Shown here: positions 1-9,891 of the stretch, piece after piece | Position numbering within the stretch: the first letter of the stretch is position 1 | Layout: each line of letters starts with the position of its first letter | Assembly: GCA_036723735.1 (NCBI GenBank) | Contig: DAIMGT010000015.1 | Span: 1-57,129, forward strand | DNA: 57,129 bases | From: UBA4656 sp002405525 | GTDB lineage: Bacteria > Pseudomonadota > Gammaproteobacteria > Xanthomonadales > Ahniellaceae | Reading direction: 5' to 3' | Translations under genes and position numbers: made by a program | Notes under the pieces: generated by a model | Seen by the model: the letters and a program-made list of their open reading frames with translations, nothing else | The model's database searches: none | What the model was told of the DNA's origin: nothing

Positions 1-3
1 AGT

Positions 4-79
4 TGGCGTCCCCACGGGGATTCGAACCCCGGTCGCCTCCGTGAAAGGGAGGTGTCCTAGGCCTCTAGACGATGGGGAC
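4..79 (-). tRNA. tRNA-Glu (anticodon TTC)
   Basis: Read on the minus strand this 76-nt stretch folds as a cloverleaf. The acceptor arms are GTCCCCA and TGGGGAC, the anticodon stem-loop is CCTCC-CTTTCAC-GGAGG with anticodon TTC, and the T arm carries GGTTCGAATCC. The discriminator base is G and CCA is encoded at 4-6. It lies 11 nt downstream of the tRNA-Ala gene and is probably co-transcribed with it. Confidence 0.96.
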
Positions 80-90
80 TGCGGGTGGGG

Positions 91-166
<76 letters not shown>

Positions 167-206
167 ACGGAGAGGACGCGCATCGTACGGACACGCGGGC
201 AAGGCG

Positions 207-695
207 TCAACTCGCCTCGCGCGGCGCGGCCTCAATGGGCGCCGGGCGGAGGGTGAAGCGCGAGTGGCCGCGATCCTCGAGGTAGTCCAGCCACTTGCCG
301 AGGAATGCGTTCATCCGCAGCCGATGCTGCATCACGGCGCGCGGCTCAGGATGGAGGCCGAGCACGTCCTGCAGGCGTGGGCCGACGTAGCAGGCGCTGA
401 CCTCCGCGAGTCGCGCGTCGCGATACATGCGGACATGTGCGGAGGGATCCGGCGCGCCCGTGGCCTCGTCGCGGAACAGATAACTCAGGCGCAGCTCCAG
501 CGTGTACGGATGACGCTCCAGCACCTCGACCGACAGGTCGAGCCCGTCTCCGGCGCGGGACAGCCAGCCTCCGACGGCCAGCGCATCGGGCCCGAGGACG
601 CGCACCAGCCGCCAGTAGTTGTCGGCATACAGTCCCATCAGCCAAGCGAATCGGCCGGCGAACTGGGCGCGGGTTGGACGGGCGAGCCCACTCAT
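207..695 (-). CDS. DUF1249 family protein (YqiB-like)
   Basis: A 162-residue soluble protein without a signal peptide or membrane segment. The N-terminal part contains YADNYWRLVRVLG, followed by a beta-rich middle (LSVEVLERHPYTLELRLSY) and the stretch HVRMYRDARLAEV. These are typical of the DUF1249 family, of which E. coli YqiB is a member; length fits the family. The function is not established. The ATG at 695 is preceded 6 nt upstream by a -10-like TATAGT, so the transcript may be leaderless. It sits between ppsR and the tRNA pair on the same strand. Confidence 0.85.
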   Translation of the reverse strand: MSGLARPTRAQFAGRFAWLMGLYADNYWRLVRVLGPDALAVGGWLSRAGDGLDLSVEVLERHPYTLELRLSYLFRDEATGAPDPSAHVRMYRDARLAEVSACYVGPRLQDVLGLHPEPRAVMQHRLRMNAFLGKWLDYLEDRGHSRFTLRPAPIEAAPREAS

Positions 696-701
696 GGCCC
701 G

Positions 702-730
702 ACTATAGCAGCGCCCCGAGGCGCTGCCAG
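702..730 (-). promoter_or_regulatory. Putative sigma70 promoter of the DUF1249 gene, leaderless geometry
   Basis: On the minus strand CTGGCA (725-730, 4 of 6 matches to TTGACA) is separated by 17 nt from TATAGT (702-707). The -10 box ends 6 nt before the ATG at 693-695, so transcription would begin at or very near the start codon. No ribosome binding site fits in that space. This is motif reading by eye. Confidence 0.45.
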
Positions 731-761
731 AGCCTGCACGGGCGTGGAACCGCTCGCGACC

Positions 762-1595
762 TCAGAAGGCCTGCTTCTCCAGACCCACCGCCGCCATCAC
801 CTTGCTCGCGATCTCTTCGATCGAAGTGTTGGTGGTCGACAGCACCGGCAGGTTCTCGCGCGCGAACATCGCTTCCGCGCGCGCCAGTTCCCGACGGCAC
901 TGCTCCAGCGTGGCATAGCGACTGTCCGGCCGGCGCTGCTGGCGCACCTGCTGCAAGCGGACGGGCTCGATGGTCAGTCCAAACAGCTTGCGCCGATGCG
1001 GCCGCAGTCGCGACGGCAGGACGTCGGATTCGAGGTCCTCCGGCGTCAGCGGATAGTTGGCCGCGCGGACGCCGTAGTGCAGGGCAAGGTACAGGCAGGT
1101 CGGGGTCTTGCCCGAACGCGAGACGCCGACCAGGATCACTTCGGCATCGCCGAAATTGAGGTCCACGCCGTCGTCGTGGGTCAGCGCGTAATTGGTGGCG
1201 TTGATGCGCGCCTCGTACTGGGCGAAGTTCACCATCCCGTGCGCGTGGCCTACCCGCGGGCTGCGGCGGCAGTCGAGTTCCCTCTCCAGCGGGGTGATGA
1301 ACGGTGCGAAGACATCCAGCATCAGCGCGCCGCTGGACGCAAGGATCTCGGACAGGCCGGGTTCCACGACGGTGTTGATCACGATCGGCCGCGTACCGAA
1401 GTGCGCCTGCGCATTGCGGATGCGTGCCACCGCCGCGTGCGCCTGCTCGGCATCGTCCACGAACGGGATGCGGACCGCGTCGAAGTCGATGCCGTCGAAC
1501 TGGGTCAGCAGACTGTGGCCGATCGTTTCGGCGGTGATGCCGGTGCCGTCGGAGATGTAGAAGATCGGGCGCCGCGCGCGCTGGGGCTGGTCCAT
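762..1595 (-). CDS. ppsR: PEP synthase regulatory protein (kinase/pyrophosphorylase, DUF299)
   Basis: This 277-residue protein belongs to the PpsR/DUF299 family. These bifunctional enzymes inactivate PEP synthase by ADP-dependent phosphorylation of a threonine next to its catalytic histidine, and reactivate it by Pi-dependent dephosphorylation. The N-terminus has the family signature FYISDGTGITAETIGHSLL and the P-loop reads GVSRSGKT in the middle of the protein. Length matches the family (about 270). It is divergently transcribed from ppsA, its expected substrate, across a 109-nt gap, the usual pairing in proteobacteria. The ATG at 1595 begins just before the conserved region. Confidence 0.96.
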   Translation of the reverse strand: MDQPQRARRPIFYISDGTGITAETIGHSLLTQFDGIDFDAVRIPFVDDAEQAHAAVARIRNAQAHFGTRPIVINTVVEPGLSEILASSGALMLDVFAPFITPLERELDCRRSPRVGHAHGMVNFAQYEARINATNYALTHDDGVDLNFGDAEVILVGVSRSGKTPTCLYLALHYGVRAANYPLTPEDLESDVLPSRLRPHRRKLFGLTIEPVRLQQVRQQRRPDSRYATLEQCRRELARAEAMFARENLPVLSTTNTSIEEIASKVMAAVGLEKQAF

Positions 1596-1635
1596 TGACG
1601 CAGTCTACGCCAACGCGGCCGCCCCGGCCGCGCGG

Positions 1636-1664
1636 TTGTCTGCACCCGCCAAACCTTGGATCAT
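1636..1664 (+). promoter_or_regulatory. Possible sigma70 promoter for ppsA
   Basis: TTGTCT at 1636-1641 and GATCAT at 1659-1664 have a 17-nt spacer. Each matches the consensus at 4 of 6 positions. The site would give a leader of about 35 nt before the ppsA start at 1705. It is a weak match in a GC-rich genome. Confidence 0.3.
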
Positions 1665-1704
1665 TGCGGGCTACCCGCCCGCCTTCGCTTGCCTGGAGCC
1701 CCCG

Positions 1705-4074
1705 ATGTCCGACCTCGTACTCTGGCTCGACCGGCTGCGTCTCTCCGACCTCGCCCAGGTGGGCGGGAAGAATGCCTCGCTGGGCGAGATGATCGGCCAC
1801 CTGTCGCGCGCCGGTGTGTCGGTGCCCGGCGGCTTCGCCACCACGGCGCACGCCTTCCGGGAATTCATCGCCCAGTCCGGGGTCGGCGAGCGCATCCGCG
1901 CCAAGCTGACCGCGCTCGACGTGGACGACGTCGAAGCCCTGATGGCCGCCGGTGCGGAAATCCGCCGCTGGGTGGTCGAGACCCCGCTGCCGGCCGCGCT
2001 CGAGCGACAGATCCGCGACGACTACGCCCGCCTGTGCGCTCAGGAGGGCGGCGAGGTGCCCGTCGCCGTGCGCTCGTCCGCAACCGCCGAGGATCTGCCG
2101 GACGCGTCCTTCGCCGGCCAGCAGGAGACCTTCCTCAACGTGATCGGCGCCGATGACGTCGTACACAAGGTCAAAGAGGTTTTCGCCTCGCTCTACAACG
2201 ATCGCGCCATCGCGTACCGCGTCCATCATGGCTTCGACCACGCCGAGGTCGCGCTGTCGGTGGGCGTCCAGCTGATGGTCCGTTCGGACCGCGGCGCCTC
2301 CGGCGTGCTGTTCACCCTCGACACCGAATCCGGATTTCGAGACGTGGTGTTCGTCACCGCATCGTGGGGCCTGGGCGAGAACGTCGTGCAGGGCGCAGTC
2401 AACCCGGACGAGTTCTATGTCCACAAGCAGACGCTTCGTGCAGGACGGCCGGCAATTCTCCGGCGCCAACTCGGCTCGAAGGCGATCCGCATGGTGTTCT
2501 CCGACCACGCCGGCGAACGCGTGCGCAACGAGGACGTGCCGGTCGCCGACCGTCGCCGCTTCTGCATCACCGATGCCGACGTGCAGGAGCTGGCCCGCCA
2601 GGCACTCGTGATCGAAGCGCACTACGGGCGCCCGATGGACATCGAATGGGGCAAGGACGGCGTCACCGGACGCATCTACATTCTTCAGGCCCGACCGGAG
2701 ACCGTGAAATCCCGCGCCAGCGCGCAGCAGATGGAGCGCTTCGTACTGGGCGAGCGCGGTGAGGTTCTCTCCGAAGGGCGTGCGATCGGCCACAAGATCG
2801 GCGCCGGCAGCGCCAAGGTCCTGCGTTCGGTGTCCGAAATGAGCCGCGTGCAGCCGGGCGACGTGCTGATCGCCGACATGACCGATCCAGACTGGGAACC
2901 GATCATGAAGCGTGCGGCAGCGATCGTGACCAACCGTGGAGGCCGCACCTGCCACGCCGCGATCATCGCCCGCGAGCTCGGCATCCCCGCGATCGTCGGC
3001 TGCGGCGACGCCACCGCGCGCGTCGCCGACGGCGCGCCGGTCACCGTCTCCTGCGCCGAAGGCGACACCGGTTACGTCTACGACGGCGTCAAGCCGTTCG
3101 AGCGGATCACCACCAACCTCGACGCGATGCCGCCGGCACCGCTGAAGATCATGATGAACGTGGCGAACCCCGAGCGCGCGCTCGACTTCGCCATGCTGCC
3201 GAACGCGGGAGTCGGGCTCGCGCGGCTGGAGATGATCATCAACAGCCACATAGGCGTCCATCCGAAAGCCCTGCTCGACTACGACCGCCAGGACCCAGAA
3301 ACGCGTCGGCGCATCGACGACAAGATGGCCGGCTATGCCGACCCTGTGTCGTTCTACGTCGACCGGCTCGCGGAGGGCATCGCCACCATCACCGCCGCCT
3401 TCGCGCCGAACCCGGTCATCGTACGGCTGTCGGACTTCAAGTCCAACGAGTACGCCAATCTCATCGGTGGCAAGCGTTACGAGCCGCACGAGGAGAACCC
3501 GATGATCGGATACCGCGGGGCGAGCCGCTACGTCGACCCGGGCTTCGCCGATGCTTTCGCGCTGGAATGCCGCGCGATGCACCGCGTGCGCGACGAGATG
3601 GGCCTGACCAACGCCTGGGTGATGATTCCCTTCGTGCGCACGCTGGACGAGGGGCGTCAGGTGCTGGAGGTACTCGCGCGCAACGGACTCAGGCAGGGCG
3701 AAAACGGCCTGAAGGTGATCATGATGTGCGAGGTTCCCTCGAACGCATTGCTCGCGGACCAGTTCCTCGATCTGTTCGACGGTTTCTCGATTGGCTCCAA
3801 CGACCTCACCCAGTTGACGCTGGGGCTGGACCGGGACTCGGCGATCGTGGCCCACTTGTTCGACGAGCGCAACGACGCGGTCAAGTCGCTGCTGTCCATG
3901 GCCATCCAGGCCGCGCGCCGCAAGGGCAAGTACATCGGCATCTGCGGCCAGGGCCCCTCCGACCACCCGGACCTTGCCGAGTGGCTGATGGACCAAGGCA
4001 TCGAGTCGGTGTCGCTCAATCCCGACACCGTGGTCGACACCTGGCTTCGGCTGGCGCGGCACCGTCGCGGCTGA
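1705..4074 (+). CDS. ppsA: Phosphoenolpyruvate synthase
   Basis: The enzyme converts pyruvate, ATP and water to PEP, AMP and Pi in the cytoplasm, the entry to gluconeogenesis from C3 compounds. At 789 residues it matches E. coli PpsA (792). Order: N-terminal ATP-grasp region (VGGKNASLGEMI; AVRSSATAEDLPDASFAGQQ), the swivelling phosphohistidine domain with catalytic His417 (GGRTCHAAIIARELGIPA) and the C-terminal PEP/pyruvate barrel with the active-site cysteine at Cys747 (GICGQGPSD). I chose the ATG at 1705, preceded by GGAG at 1695-1698, because the protein then begins MSDLVLWLDRL as in homologues; the frame stays open upstream to 1636. The regulator ppsR is divergent next door. Confidence 0.97.
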   Translation: MSDLVLWLDRLRLSDLAQVGGKNASLGEMIGHLSRAGVSVPGGFATTAHAFREFIAQSGVGERIRAKLTALDVDDVEALMAAGAEIRRWVVETPLPAALERQIRDDYARLCAQEGGEVPVAVRSSATAEDLPDASFAGQQETFLNVIGADDVVHKVKEVFASLYNDRAIAYRVHHGFDHAEVALSVGVQLMVRSDRGASGVLFTLDTESGFRDVVFVTASWGLGENVVQGAVNPDEFYVHKQTLRAGRPAILRRQLGSKAIRMVFSDHAGERVRNEDVPVADRRRFCITDADVQELARQALVIEAHYGRPMDIEWGKDGVTGRIYILQARPETVKSRASAQQMERFVLGERGEVLSEGRAIGHKIGAGSAKVLRSVSEMSRVQPGDVLIADMTDPDWEPIMKRAAAIVTNRGGRTCHAAIIARELGIPAIVGCGDATARVADGAPVTVSCAEGDTGYVYDGVKPFERITTNLDAMPPAPLKIMMNVANPERALDFAMLPNAGVGLARLEMIINSHIGVHPKALLDYDRQDPETRRRIDDKMAGYADPVSFYVDRLAEGIATITAAFAPNPVIVRLSDFKSNEYANLIGGKRYEPHEENPMIGYRGASRYVDPGFADAFALECRAMHRVRDEMGLTNAWVMIPFVRTLDEGRQVLEVLARNGLRQGENGLKVIMMCEVPSNALLADQFLDLFDGFSIGSNDLTQLTLGLDRDSAIVAHLFDERNDAVKSLLSMAIQAARRKGKYIGICGQGPSDHPDLAEWLMDQGIESVSLNPDTVVDTWLRLARHRRG

Positions 4075-4092
4075 GGCCGCGGAGGAGCCTCA
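4072..4092. terminator. Small palindrome spanning both stop codons of the convergent ppsA/orn pair
   Basis: TGAGGC (4072-4077) and GCCTCA (4087-4092) are inverted repeats with a 9-nt loop. The arms include the ppsA stop codon on the plus strand and the orn stop codon on the minus strand. The genes converge with only 15 nt between them. There is no T-tract and the stem is short, so a bidirectional terminator is only a possibility. Confidence 0.25.
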
Positions 4093-4653
4093 ATCGACGT
4101 TGCCGCCGAGCCGGCCCATGAAACCGCGGTAGTGGCGCAGTTCGGCGATCGAATCGCGGATGTCCGACAGCGCAGTGTGCTGTGAGTCCTTCACGAACCC
4201 TGCGCAGACCGCCGGAGCCCAGCGGCGGGCCAGTTCCTTGACGGTGCTGACGTCGAGGTTGCGGTAGTGGAAATGCCCCTCCAGCCGCGGCATGAGCCGC
4301 GCCAGGAAGCGCCGGTCCTGGCAGATCGAGTTGCCGCACATCGGCGACTTGCCGGCCGGCACGTGGCGGGCAAGGAAGTCGAGGGTGGCCTGCTCCACCG
4401 CTGCGAGGTTGACCGTCGACGCCAGAACCCGTGCCCAGAGCCCAGACTTCGCATGCTGGGTGCGGTTCCATTCGTCCATAGCCTCCAGCCGCTCGCTTGG
4501 GTGGTGGATGGCGAACTCCGGGCCCTCAGCGACCACTTCGAGGTTCGCATCGGTGACGATGGTCCCGATCTCGAGGATGGAATCGGACTGCGGGTCGAGC
4601 CCGGTCATCTCGAGGTCGACCCAAATCAGATGGTTCTCTTGCGGATGGTTCAT
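4090..4653 (-). CDS. orn: Oligoribonuclease
   Basis: The 187-residue DEDDh 3'-to-5' exoribonuclease degrades 2-5 nt RNA remnants and pGpG, finishing mRNA decay and cyclic-di-GMP breakdown. The acidic residues are visible in WVDLEMTGLD near the N-terminus, a third in FHYRNLDVSTVKEL, and the catalytic His and last Asp in HTALSDIRDSIAEL. Length matches E. coli Orn (181). I chose the ATG at 4653, giving MNHPQENHLIWVDLEMTG; the frame is open further upstream, but only into the tadA gene. It is 19 nt downstream of tadA on the same strand and converges with ppsA. Confidence 0.96.
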   Translation of the reverse strand: MNHPQENHLIWVDLEMTGLDPQSDSILEIGTIVTDANLEVVAEGPEFAIHHPSERLEAMDEWNRTQHAKSGLWARVLASTVNLAAVEQATLDFLARHVPAGKSPMCGNSICQDRRFLARLMPRLEGHFHYRNLDVSTVKELARRWAPAVCAGFVKDSQHTALSDIRDSIAELRHYRGFMGRLGGNVD

Positions 4654-4672
4654 GGCGATTGTCGGAACGGCG

Positions 4673-5163
4673 TCAGGATTCGAGCGGTAGCTTGCCGCGT
4701 TTGGCGCGGAAGTAGTTGCTGAGCATGCGCCCCGCCTGGCCTGCAAGCACACCGCCGGTGACCCGGATGCGGTGATTGTGGCGCGGCGATTCGAGCAGGT
4801 CGAACACGCTGCCGGCGGCCCCGGTCTTTGGGTCGGTCGCGGCGTAGACCACGCGCGCCACTCGCGCATGCACCATCGCCATCGCGCACATTGCGCAGGG
4901 CTCAAGCGTAACGTAAAGCGTGCATCCGGTGAGCCGGTGGTTGTGGAGGCGGCGCCCGGCGCGGCGCATCGCTACCACTTCCGCGTGCGCCGTGGGATCG
5001 CGGCGACGGATGTTGAGATTCATGCCCTCGGCGACCTTCATTCCGTCGCGCACGATGACGGCGCCGACCGGCACCTCGTTCTCGCGGTCGCGCGCGCGAT
5101 CTGCAAGCGCCAATGCGCGCCGCATCCAGCGTTCGTCGTCGGGCGAAGGCGGGGGCCCCACGC

Positions 5164-5167
<4 letters not shown>
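4673..5167 (-). CDS. tadA: tRNA-specific adenosine-34 deaminase
   Basis: This cytidine-deaminase-fold enzyme converts A34 of tRNA-Arg(ACG) to inosine. Zinc ligands and the proton-shuttling Glu are in TAHAEVVAMRRA and in LEPCAMCAMAMVHARV. The length is 164 residues against 167 in E. coli. I chose the GTG at 5165-5167, which overlaps the guaA stop as GTGA; the frame runs open to 5341, but only antisense to nothing and inside guaA. A second GTG at 5159-5161 is the alternative. The protein probably depends on translational coupling to guaA. Confidence 0.92.
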
Positions 5168-6735
<1,568 letters not shown>

Positions 6736-6741
6736 GGGAGC

Positions 6742-6805
6742 CAGGGTACAGGGCCCAGGATATAGGTCGGACCGCCGGGCGCTATACCCTCGGCCCCATA
6801 CCCTG
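6742..6805. repeat. 24-bp imperfect inverted repeat between guaB and guaA
   Basis: The arms 6742-6765 and 6782-6805 match at 20 of 24 positions and are separated by 16 nt. Each arm carries CAGGGTA at one end and TATAG at the other. In the guaB-to-guaA transcript this would be a long hairpin 10 nt after the guaB stop. There is no downstream T-tract. It could be an attenuator, an RNA-processing or stabilising hairpin, or a dispersed intergenic repeat. Confidence 0.55.
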
Positions 6806-6815
6806 CTTTTCCGCC

Positions 6816-8273
6816 TCATTCCATCCGGTAGTTCGGCGCTTCCTTGGTGATCGCCACATCGTGCACATGGCTCTCGCGCACGCCGGCGCTGGTGATTCGT
6901 ACGAATTGCGGGCGCTCGCGCATCTGGTCGATGGTCGCGCAGCCGACGTAGCCCATCGACGCGCGAAGGCCGCCGACCAACTGGTGAACGATGTTGCGCA
7001 GGGGGCCGCGGTACGGGACGCGGCCCTCGATACCTTCCGGCACCAGCTTCTCGGCGTCGGCAGCGTCCTGGAAGTAACGGTCCTTCGAGCCCTGCGCCAT
7101 CGCGCCGAGCGAACCCATGCCACGATAGGACTTGTAGGATCGCCCCTGGTACAGCTCGACCTCGCCAGGCGCCTCCTCGGTGCCGGCGAACATGCCGCCG
7201 ATCATCACGCAGGACGCTCCGGCAGCGACCGCTTTTGCAAGGTCGCCGGAGTAGCGGATGCCACCATCGGAGATCAGCGGTACGCCGGTGCCGGCGAGCG
7301 CCGCCGCCACCATCGACACCGCCGTGATCTGCGGCACGCCGACGCCGGCCACGATGCGCGTGGTGCAGATCGACCCCGGCCCCACTCCGACCTTGACCGC
7401 GTCCGCGCCGGCCTCGACCAGCGCGCGTGCCGCCTCACCGGTGACGATGTTGCCGCCGACGACCTGCACGCCTGGAAAACGCTGCTTGACCCAGCGCACG
7501 CGCTCGATCACGCCGGCGGAGTGGCCATGCGCGCTGTCGACCACGATCACGTCCACGCCGGCATCCACCAGGGCCGCGACGCGCTGTTCGGTGTCCCCTG
7601 CCACGCCGACCGCTGCGCCGACCCGCAGCCGCTCCTGCTCGTCCTTGCAGGCGAACGGGTTCTCCTTCGACTTCTGCATGTCCTTGACCGTGATCAGTCC
7701 ACGCAGCTGGAAGCGGTCGTTGACGACCAGGATCTTCTCGATCCGGTGGCGGTGCAGCTTCGCAAGTACCTCGTCGTCCGGAGCGCCGTCGCCGACCGTG
7801 ACCAGCCGCTCCTTCGGCGTCATGATGGTGCGCACCGGGGCGTCGAGGTGGGTCTCGAAGCGCAAGTCACGAGACGTCACGATGCCGACCAGGTCCGCGC
7901 CGTCGACCACCGGCACGCCGGAGATGTTGCGCGCGCGGGTCAGGGCCATCACCTCGCGGATCGAAGTGTCCGGGCGGACGGTGATCGGGTCGCGAATCAC
8001 GCCGCTCTCGAACTTCTTGACGACCCTCACCTCGAGCGCCTGGCGCTCGATCAGCATGTTCCTGTGGATGATCCCGATGCCGCCGGCCTGGGCCATGGTG
8101 ATGGCGAGCTGCGACTCCGTGACGGTGTCCATCGCGGCCGACACCACAGGGATGTTGAGGCTGATGCCGCGGGTCAACCGAGTGGCGGTGCTGACGTCGC
8201 GCGGCAGCACGTTCGATTCCGCCGGCACCAGCGACACGTCGTCGAAGGTGAGCGCTTCGGTGAGGATCCGCAT
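6816..8273 (-). CDS. guaB: Inosine-5'-monophosphate dehydrogenase
   Basis: This enzyme oxidises IMP to XMP with NAD+, the committed step to GMP. The TIM barrel is interrupted by a CBS-domain pair (the ITVRPDTSIREVMALTR and GLITVKDMQKS regions). The catalytic loop is GPGSICTTRIVAGVGVPQ with the nucleophilic cysteine, followed by IRYSGDLAKAVAAGA and the mobile-flap region YRGMGSLGAM. Length is 485 residues (E. coli 488). The ATG at 8273 (MRILTEALTFDDV) follows a GGAGG. The upstream -10 TACAAT at 8303-8308 suits a promoter for guaBA. Confidence 0.97.
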   Translation of the reverse strand: MRILTEALTFDDVSLVPAESNVLPRDVSTATRLTRGISLNIPVVSAAMDTVTESQLAITMAQAGGIGIIHRNMLIERQALEVRVVKKFESGVIRDPITVRPDTSIREVMALTRARNISGVPVVDGADLVGIVTSRDLRFETHLDAPVRTIMTPKERLVTVGDGAPDDEVLAKLHRHRIEKILVVNDRFQLRGLITVKDMQKSKENPFACKDEQERLRVGAAVGVAGDTEQRVAALVDAGVDVIVVDSAHGHSAGVIERVRWVKQRFPGVQVVGGNIVTGEAARALVEAGADAVKVGVGPGSICTTRIVAGVGVPQITAVSMVAAALAGTGVPLISDGGIRYSGDLAKAVAAGASCVMIGGMFAGTEEAPGEVELYQGRSYKSYRGMGSLGAMAQGSKDRYFQDAADAEKLVPEGIEGRVPYRGPLRNIVHQLVGGLRASMGYVGCATIDQMRERPQFVRITSAGVRESHVHDVAITKEAPNYRME

Positions 8274-8302
8274 GCTCCACCTCCGGCCGAGTGAAGCGGC
8301 AC

Positions 8303-8308
8303 ATTGTA
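8303..8308 (-). promoter_or_regulatory. Putative -10 element of guaB
   Basis: TACAAT on the minus strand lies 29 nt upstream of the guaB ATG, inside GGCTACAATGTG. A strong GGAGG ribosome binding site lies between it and the start. No convincing -35 is present at 17 nt. Confidence 0.4.
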
Positions 8309-8369
8309 GCCGCGGCCGCCGCATCCCGCCACCGGCAGGCATGCTGCCCGGCGCGGGGACGACTCGCCT

Positions 8370-9461
8370 TCAGGAGCGCCGAACCGAAGTGAGCCGCTCC
8401 ATCTGTCCCCGCCAGCGCGGGAGCATGGCTTCGAGGCCGGCGGCGGCCAACCAGCTCTCATCAGGACCGCGCCCGCGTGCCAGGCGCGTTGCCACGTGCG
8501 TTGCCTGCGCGGGTCCGATTCCTGGACCGGCCTGCGCCGGCATCTCGCGCAATGCCACCGCCTCGATCACCGGCGGCGGCAGGTTCCAAAGCGCCAGCAG
8601 GTATGCGCCCAGCGCGGGCGCCATGGCGTCGCGATCGGCGGCGGGCATCGGACTCCTTGCGAGCAGCACGTCGCCGATACCGGCCAACAAGGCTGCCGTC
8701 CGTGCCACCTCCCCCTGCACCGGATCGAGCCCGAGGGCCGGGACGAAAGCGGCAGCCGACGCGGCCTCGCGCTGGCTGCGCGACACAAGATGGGCATCGA
8801 CGTTGAAGCGGGCGTAGCCCTCGGTGAGGAGCACCAGCTCGCGCACCGCGGTGAAGCCCAGATGACGAACCGCGGAATCGATGTTCGCGATGGAACGCCC
8901 GGCGGAGAAGTACGCCGAGTTGCACAACTGGAGAACCTTCGATGCCAGCCCCGGATCGCGGCTGACAAGGGATGCCACTTCACTGATGCCGACGCGCTCG
9001 TTCTCCAGCAGGCGATTCAGCTCGATCCAGCACGCGGGCGCGGGCGGCAACGCGCCGAGATCGTTGGCGATCCGGCGCAGCGCAGGGTCGACGAGCATCC
9101 GTTGCAGGTGCAGGCCGCGCTCGACCTGGGCCACCAGGTCCTCCGGCGTACACGGCTTGGCGAGGAACCCGTGCGCGACGTCGAAGGCGCGCCGCAGCAG
9201 TTCGGGCTCGTTCGCCGCGGAGAGCACGATCCGCAGCGCCTCCGGATGGCGATCGCGCACGCGGCGCAGCAGCGCCGCGCCGTCTATCTTCGGCATCAGC
9301 AAGTCGGCGACGACCACGTCGACCCGGTTGCCGTCGATCAGTTCGAGCGCCTCTTCCGGATCGGGGACGCAATAGACATCCCACGGCACCCGCTGGGCGA
9401 AGAGCATCTGCTCGATGCCGTGCAGTACGCCAGGCTCGTCGTCAACGAACACCACCAGCAT
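8370..9461 (-). CDS. Response regulator with C-terminal HDOD domain
   Basis: A 363-residue cytoplasmic protein. The N-terminal receiver domain (residues 1-120) has the acidic pair in VVFVDDEPG, the phospho-acceptor Asp53 in VVVADLLMPKIDG, and the conserved Lys in HGFLAKPCTPEDL. The HDOD domain follows (roughly 150-340), with the core VASLVSRDPGLASKVLQLCN and NIDSAVRHLGF. HDOD proteins resemble HD phosphodiesterases without the HD metal ligands and are usually signalling adaptors. The ATG at 9461 has a GGAGG-type ribosome binding site; an upstream in-frame ATG at 9560 adds only low-complexity sequence. No sensor kinase is adjacent, so its input is unknown. Confidence 0.88.
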   Translation of the reverse strand: MLVVFVDDEPGVLHGIEQMLFAQRVPWDVYCVPDPEEALELIDGNRVDVVVADLLMPKIDGAALLRRVRDRHPEALRIVLSAANEPELLRRAFDVAHGFLAKPCTPEDLVAQVERGLHLQRMLVDPALRRIANDLGALPPAPACWIELNRLLENERVGISEVASLVSRDPGLASKVLQLCNSAYFSAGRSIANIDSAVRHLGFTAVRELVLLTEGYARFNVDAHLVSRSQREAASAAAFVPALGLDPVQGEVARTAALLAGIGDVLLARSPMPAADRDAMAPALGAYLLALWNLPPPVIEAVALREMPAQAGPGIGPAQATHVATRLARGRGPDESWLAAAGLEAMLPRWRGQMERLTSVRRS

Positions 9462-9891
9462 CTTCGCCTCCGCAGCGCACTCGCCCGACGCGTTCGAGCG
9501 TCGGGACACCGACGGACCCACGGCGACTCGACGCCCGTGGGAGCAGCCAGCAAGGTCCATGCCCGAATGCGACCGCCGCCCGGAGCGTCGCAGCGATGCC
9601 TTCCGCAGAGCGGAATGCCGAACGATGCCTACGCCACGCGGTGTTCAGCGGACGACGAGCGGCAAGCCCGGGGAGGGCGACGCGCAGGCCTCGCAAGACG
9701 TTGATTCGCCATGGCTGCCTGCGGCCGGGGCAAGAAGCGCACCGTCACCCTGGTAACGCGCATCGACCCAGCCCCGGCGGCCGGGCACGGTGGGGGCGGG
9801 ACGCTGACTCCGCGGTACGCGTTCGCCCACCGAGCACCCCGCCCGCGCAGGGCGGCACTTTCGCCGCCGGGCCGATGCGGCGCGGCGCGTG
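9462..9891. other. Intergenic region, 430 nt, no supported gene
   Basis: The region lies between the HDOD regulator start and the dctM stop, both on the minus strand. Open frames here are compositional and encode Arg/Ala/Pro-rich sequence with no family resemblance. It must contain the promoter of the HDOD regulator and the 3' end of the TRAP transcript. Apart from the short hairpin at 9851-9868 I see nothing distinct. Confidence 0.6.
9851..9868 (-). terminator. Hairpin downstream of dctM
   Basis: GGCGGC and GCCGCC arms (9851-9856 and 9863-9868) with a 6-nt loop start 24 nt past the dctM stop. No T-tract follows in the minus-strand direction, so intrinsic termination would be weak. Confidence 0.3.

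Noticed and set aside
703..4062. 1,119-residue minus-strand open frame antisense to ppsA
   Set aside because: Low-complexity His/Asp/Gly-rich product typical of an antisense frame in GC-rich DNA; ppsA and ppsR on this stretch have full family matches.
9462..9891. Short open frames (60-110 codons) between the HDOD regulator and dctM
   Set aside because: Composition-driven Arg/Ala-rich products, no plausible ribosome binding site or family match.
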